Shown here piece by piece: positions 60,747 through 64,000 of a DNA stretch of 64,000 nucleotides; position 1 is the first letter of the stretch, and each line of letters starts with the position of its first letter. This DNA is from Vacuolonema iberomarrocanum LEGE 07170 (GTDB lineage: Bacteria > Cyanobacteriota > Cyanobacteriia > Elainellales > Elainellaceae): positions 57,423 through 121,422 of the forward strand of contig JADEXA010000014.1 in NCBI GenBank assembly GCA_015207365.1, read 5' to 3'. The position numbers were made by a program, and so were the translations under genes. The notes beneath the pieces are model-generated. The model made no database searches. It had not been told where the DNA came from and was given only the letters and a program-made list of their open reading frames with translations.

Positions 60747-61247
60747 ATGGCTATTACTCGCAACTCCTTCAAAGCGGAATTGAATTCGAAAGGTTGGCGG
60801 ATGACACCGCAGCGAGAGACAATTTTGCAGGTGTTTCAAACGCTACCAAGAGGAGAGCATCTAAGTGCCGAAGATTTGCACAGTCGGTTGTCCGAGAAAG
60901 ATGCGGGGATCAGTCTCTCAACTATCTATCGAACCGTCAAGATGATGGCGCGGATGGGGATCTTACGCGAGCTAGAGCTGGCAGAAGGTCACAAGCACTA
61001 CGAACTCAATACGGCGTCGCCTCACCATCATCACCACATGGTTTGTGTGCAGTGCAATCAAACGGTTGAATTTGATAATGACTCCGTTCTGAAGCAAGGG
61101 CTGAAGCAGACTGAAAAGTCAGGCTTGCAGCTAATTGACTGCCAACTGACGATCTATACAATCTGCCCTGAGGCACTTCGCATGGGTTACCCGGCTCTAC
61201 CCGACAATTGGATGTGCAGCCGCGCAGTCGCCGAAAAGCACGACTGA
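60747..61247 (+). CDS. perR: Fur-family peroxide regulator (PerR type)
   Basis: Metal-dependent repressor that senses peroxide. The 166-residue product has the winged-helix domain (MTPQRETILQVFQTLP; ISLSTIYRTVKMMARMGILR), the His-rich metal hinge EGHKHYELNTASPHHHHHMV, and CVQC as the first zinc pair. The usual second CxxC is changed to CPEA (TICPEALRMGYP), with an extra Cys later (WMCSRAVA). It closely follows my memory of the cyanobacterial PerR proteins (Synechocystis slr1738 type), which share CPEALR. It lies downstream of the NiSOD and copper genes and may control them. Confidence 0.9.
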   Translation: MAITRNSFKAELNSKGWRMTPQRETILQVFQTLPRGEHLSAEDLHSRLSEKDAGISLSTIYRTVKMMARMGILRELELAEGHKHYELNTASPHHHHHMVCVQCNQTVEFDNDSVLKQGLKQTEKSGLQLIDCQLTIYTICPEALRMGYPALPDNWMCSRAVAEKHD

Positions 61248-61636
61248 GGAAAAAAGAAAGCACCAACATCTCTGCAGAACGACAGAGAATCATCCTTCAC
61301 TGCCTGGAGGAAGCCTGCGTCTTGATCGCCGTTGCTCTGTGCGGAGATCGAGATATAGCACTACGTGCTGAGGTAAAACCCAATCACATTTTTGAAAGCC
61401 CCGCGCTGCGGGGCTTTCAAAAATGTGATCTGCCCTAATCTCATTGCGTAAAGCTATACTATCTGGCACCAAACTGGGTACCCTGAAAGGCATAGATTGA
61501 AGAAAGCCCGATTTCTGCTCTTTGGGTAGCACGGCGAACGATGCATCCAAAGATCCAGAGCCAGGTTTCCTCAAGTCCAAGATTCTAGGCAGAGTAAGGC
61601 AGACCGTTGCTTCAGCAGGGAAATGGGGTTAGCGCG
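61248..61636. other. Intergenic region with a palindromic element
   Basis: Besides the element at 61354-61459 there is nothing recognisable; the longer frames here run through the repeat. Confidence 0.5.
61354..61459. repeat. TATAGC-family element, second full copy
   Basis: Ends TATAGCACTACGTGC and GCGTAAAGCTATA with perfect hairpin arms 61383-61404 and 61408-61429 (ATCACATTTTTGAAAGCCCC start). Compared with 32224-32328 the arms differ at several positions, each matched by a change on the other arm. Confidence 0.85.
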
Positions 61637-63769
61637 ATGACGCAAGAACTGGAGTCATTGCTGAGTGAAGCGGAGCAGGCGATCGCTCAAGGAGACTTTA
61701 CCACTGCGATCGCCCACTACCAGCATGTTACCGCGCAATTCCCTGCTGAGCCGGAAATTCTCTGGCGGTTGGGATTAGCGCATTTATTGCAGAACCAGGA
61801 AGCCACTGCGCAGGAGATCTGGTTTGAGGCGATCGCCCAGATCCCTGCTGGCGACCTGCCCGTTCATCTGGAGCGACTCCACACCTTGCTCCTGGCAACT
61901 GGGGTGCAACAACTGCAGCAACGGCGATTCGCCCAGGCCGAAGCGGCGTTCCGGCAATGTTTGGAATTAGAGGTATCATCCATCGCGCTGGCTAACCTGG
62001 GCTCAGCGATCGCTCAACAGGGGCGCTACGAAGAGGCCGTGGAGTGTTGGCAGCAAGCGCTGGATGTCGATCCTCAGCAGCCAGAGTTGTGCTGGCGTTG
62101 GGGGCAGATGCACCAGTCGCTAGGAGAATGGGCGTCGGCGATCGCCTGCTACCAAAAGGGCTTAGCGGATGCTCCAACACATGCGGAGATGTGGCATCAC
62201 TTGGGACAATGCCAGGTGCAGTTGGGGCAATTGGATGAGGCGATCGCCACGCTAGAGATAGCGCTCAACCTTGCGCCCGAAGAGAGTACCGTCTGGAGCG
62301 ATCTGGGTTGGGCGCAAGCCGCACAACTCCACTGGGCAAAGGCTGTCCAGTCCTGGGCAAAAATTCCTCACCTGCAACCGCAGTTCGTGCAGGACTACCT
62401 TGCCTGGGTCGAGCAATTGCGCCAAGACCATCGCGCAAAGCCGTTCTTAATCGCGAATCAGACATTCCTTGAACATCTGAAAATGGGGGAGGAGAGCCAC
62501 ACCAGAGAGGCGTTTGCAGCATTGCTACAGGCACGAGGGGCAGAGCATTGGGCACGGGCGCTTCACCCCACGATTCTGCCTGCTTCATCGACTTCAAAAT
62601 CGGCTGAAACGACTCCAGAAAAAAGCGTCTCGCCACCCTCCGGCTATGTCGAGACAACACAAGACTGGCTGGAGCAGCAAGGGCTCACCGCTACCCATTT
62701 CCGCTCGCTGTATCCCGCCACAATCCTGCCGCTCCATCCGCCGCTAACGCCAGGCACCGACGTTCATCCCAGCTTTCGCTTCGGCAATGAGGTACCCTTG
62801 CCGGCATCCTTTGTCGCCACCATCCCAGGAGGACGTTACGTTATTGAGGAATCGCGGCAGGTGGCGGCGATCGCCCCTGACAATACCCTGCTGGGCGATG
62901 TGTCGCCGTTTTCGCCTATCCTCAGTCCGGGGCATCCCGGTGCCCATGTCAGTCGTCATCCTCTGCTCCGGCAAGCGGCTCTCCCAGCTGCGAAATCGAT
63001 TGATGGCACAGTCGCCATTTTGTCGGGCTTGTCGAACTCCGTTTACTTCCATTGGATGCTGGATGTGTTGCCTCGCTTGGAACTGCTCCGACAGGCCGAG
63101 ATCGATCTAGCAGCAGTGGACTACTTTTTGGTGGATCGCGATCGCCCCTTCCAACGGCAAACGCTGGAACATCTCGGTATTCCCCTCGAAAAGACGCTTG
63201 CCCCTGCCGATTTTCCCCACTTGGAAGCGCGATCGCTCCTCTTACCCTCTTTCCCGGCGAGCATCTCCTGGATGCCAGAGTGGAGCCTCGACTTCTTGCG
63301 TCGTACCTTCCTCCCGCCATCGTTGCAAGATAATGCCGTGCCGCCGCATCGCCGTCTTTATATCACGCGCTCCAAAGCAGGAGTGCGACGCTTGATTAAC
63401 GAAGCTCAACTGATTGCAGCGTTGCAACCCTGGGGCTTCGAGGTGGTGGATCTGGAGCGATTCAGCGTGGTAGAACAAGCGCAACTTTTTGCGGAAGCGG
63501 CGATCGTCCTCACGGTGCATGGCAGTGGGCTCACCAACCTGGCATTTTGCCAACCTGGCACCACTGTCATCGAACTGTTTGCCCCCTACTATGTCTATCC
63601 CTGCTATTGGCTCGTCGCCAACTGGCGCAAACTCCGCTATTCCTACCTGCTAGGGCAAACGCCGGAGGGCGAATTTCTGCACCAATTGCTCTATCCCGAC
63701 TCACGCCAGGAAGATCTCTGGCTCGATCCAGCGGCGGTGGTGGAGCATTTGGAATTCCTCAATCCTTGA
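61637..63769 (+). CDS. TPR protein with GT61-type glycosyltransferase domain
   Basis: A 710-residue fusion. From ATG 61637 (MTQELESLLSEAEQAIAQGD) residues 1-260 are tetratricopeptide repeats (AIAQGDFTTAIAHYQHVTAQ; YEEAVECWQQALDVDPQQPE; ASAIACYQKGLADAPTHAEM). Residues about 420-700 form a GT61 (DUF563) domain with YFHWMLDVLPRLELLRQAEI, RRLYITRSKAGVRRLINEAQ and the signature LTVHGSGLTNLAFCQPGTTV. No membrane segment. GT61 enzymes add xylose, GlcNAc or similar sugars; here a surface polysaccharide or protein glycan is likely. An upstream in-frame start at 61607 is rejected because ATG 61637 gives the standard repeat start. Confidence 0.88.
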   Translation: MTQELESLLSEAEQAIAQGDFTTAIAHYQHVTAQFPAEPEILWRLGLAHLLQNQEATAQEIWFEAIAQIPAGDLPVHLERLHTLLLATGVQQLQQRRFAQAEAAFRQCLELEVSSIALANLGSAIAQQGRYEEAVECWQQALDVDPQQPELCWRWGQMHQSLGEWASAIACYQKGLADAPTHAEMWHHLGQCQVQLGQLDEAIATLEIALNLAPEESTVWSDLGWAQAAQLHWAKAVQSWAKIPHLQPQFVQDYLAWVEQLRQDHRAKPFLIANQTFLEHLKMGEESHTREAFAALLQARGAEHWARALHPTILPASSTSKSAETTPEKSVSPPSGYVETTQDWLEQQGLTATHFRSLYPATILPLHPPLTPGTDVHPSFRFGNEVPLPASFVATIPGGRYVIEESRQVAAIAPDNTLLGDVSPFSPILSPGHPGAHVSRHPLLRQAALPAAKSIDGTVAILSGLSNSVYFHWMLDVLPRLELLRQAEIDLAAVDYFLVDRDRPFQRQTLEHLGIPLEKTLAPADFPHLEARSLLLPSFPASISWMPEWSLDFLRRTFLPPSLQDNAVPPHRRLYITRSKAGVRRLINEAQLIAALQPWGFEVVDLERFSVVEQAQLFAEAAIVLTVHGSGLTNLAFCQPGTTVIELFAPYYVYPCYWLVANWRKLRYSYLLGQTPEGEFLHQLLYPDSRQEDLWLDPAAVVEHLEFLNP

Positions 63770-64000
63770 ACTACGCTCTCAGCACTGTCGTTTCCGGATA
63801 TTTACAATAAAAATTCCAAAGTACTTCCCAAACTCTCCGGGCAGTTCCGATAATCGCCGAAAAAAGAATTGTCTGTCAAAGATCAGATAAAATGTCACGG
63901 CGCGATCATTTATCTTGTCATTATTCCTCGCCCACGAAATACGCTATTCTTTGCTGCGTAGGGCTTAGCGCCATTCTCAATAAGAAATTCAGTTTGATCC
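63770..64000. other. Right-hand end of the window, nothing recognised
   Basis: A+T-rich, 231 bases, with no reading frame of note and no member of the repeat families. Confidence 0.5.

Overview
The window is a piece of a cyanobacterial chromosome. The octamer GCGATCGC (the cyanobacterial HIP1 palindrome) is scattered through nearly every gene. Lineage-specific genes include photosystem I subunit psaD, GUN4 (chlorophyll synthesis), the phylloquinone genes menC and menE, and a nickel superoxide dismutase with its maturation protease. Gene content and the many palindromic repeats would suit a Leptolyngbya-like filamentous form, but that is inference only. I saw no rRNA, tRNA, CRISPR array, intact insertion sequence or prophage.

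Layout. 1-24 kb is mostly housekeeping: a left-truncated adenosylcobalamin-dependent ribonucleotide reductase, an FHA-fused class A penicillin-binding protein, a very large SNF2-type helicase, a DUF4278 mini-gene, an ADP-ribosylglycohydrolase, ribosomal protein bL9, DnaB, two alpha/beta hydrolases, YggT, menC-menE (overlapping), a secreted nuclease and ureD. 25-34 kb holds a giant DUF4347/beta-helix/RTX-like surface protein, a hybrid histidine kinase, a repeat-rich gene graveyard, GUN4 and a LuxR-type response regulator. 34-41 kb has a DUF4112 protein, a glycosyltransferase overlapping an alpha/alpha-toroid-like protein, two duplicated membrane proteins of unknown function, and a VapBC-like toxin-antitoxin pair. 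41-49 kb carries a DUF4129-DUF4350-MoxR operon, trpE, psaD, a large cyanobacterial protein of unknown function and an IscA/SufA-type Fe-S protein. 49-54 kb has a histidine kinase, CrcB and PPK2.

The most interesting region is 54.2-61.2 kb. It is a run of plus-strand metal and oxidative-stress genes: NiSOD (sodN), its peptidase (sodX), an MbnP-like protein, its diheme partner MbnH, a SafE-type membrane protein with a His-Cys/Met-Cys motif, a small secreted protein whose predicted mature N-terminus is histidine, and a PerR-type Fur regulator. A minus-strand PIN toxin-antitoxin-like pair sits between sodN and sodX. I read the four MbnP-MbnH-SafE-His-protein genes as one operon for periplasmic copper handling, with the fourth gene as a possible undescribed component.

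A second theme is dispersed palindromic elements. Three families can be told apart by conserved outer sequences (ATATCAAATCCGGTT; AGGACTTACGCA; TATAGCGSTRTGC). Their internal arms are almost perfectly self-complementary but differ in sequence between copies, with matching changes on both sides. They cluster at 31.5-32.4 kb and sit in many intergenic gaps, once touching a stop codon.

Where a longer reading frame was possible, starts were chosen by ATG or GTG plus Shine-Dalgarno or signal-peptide position. These choices are explained in the entries.
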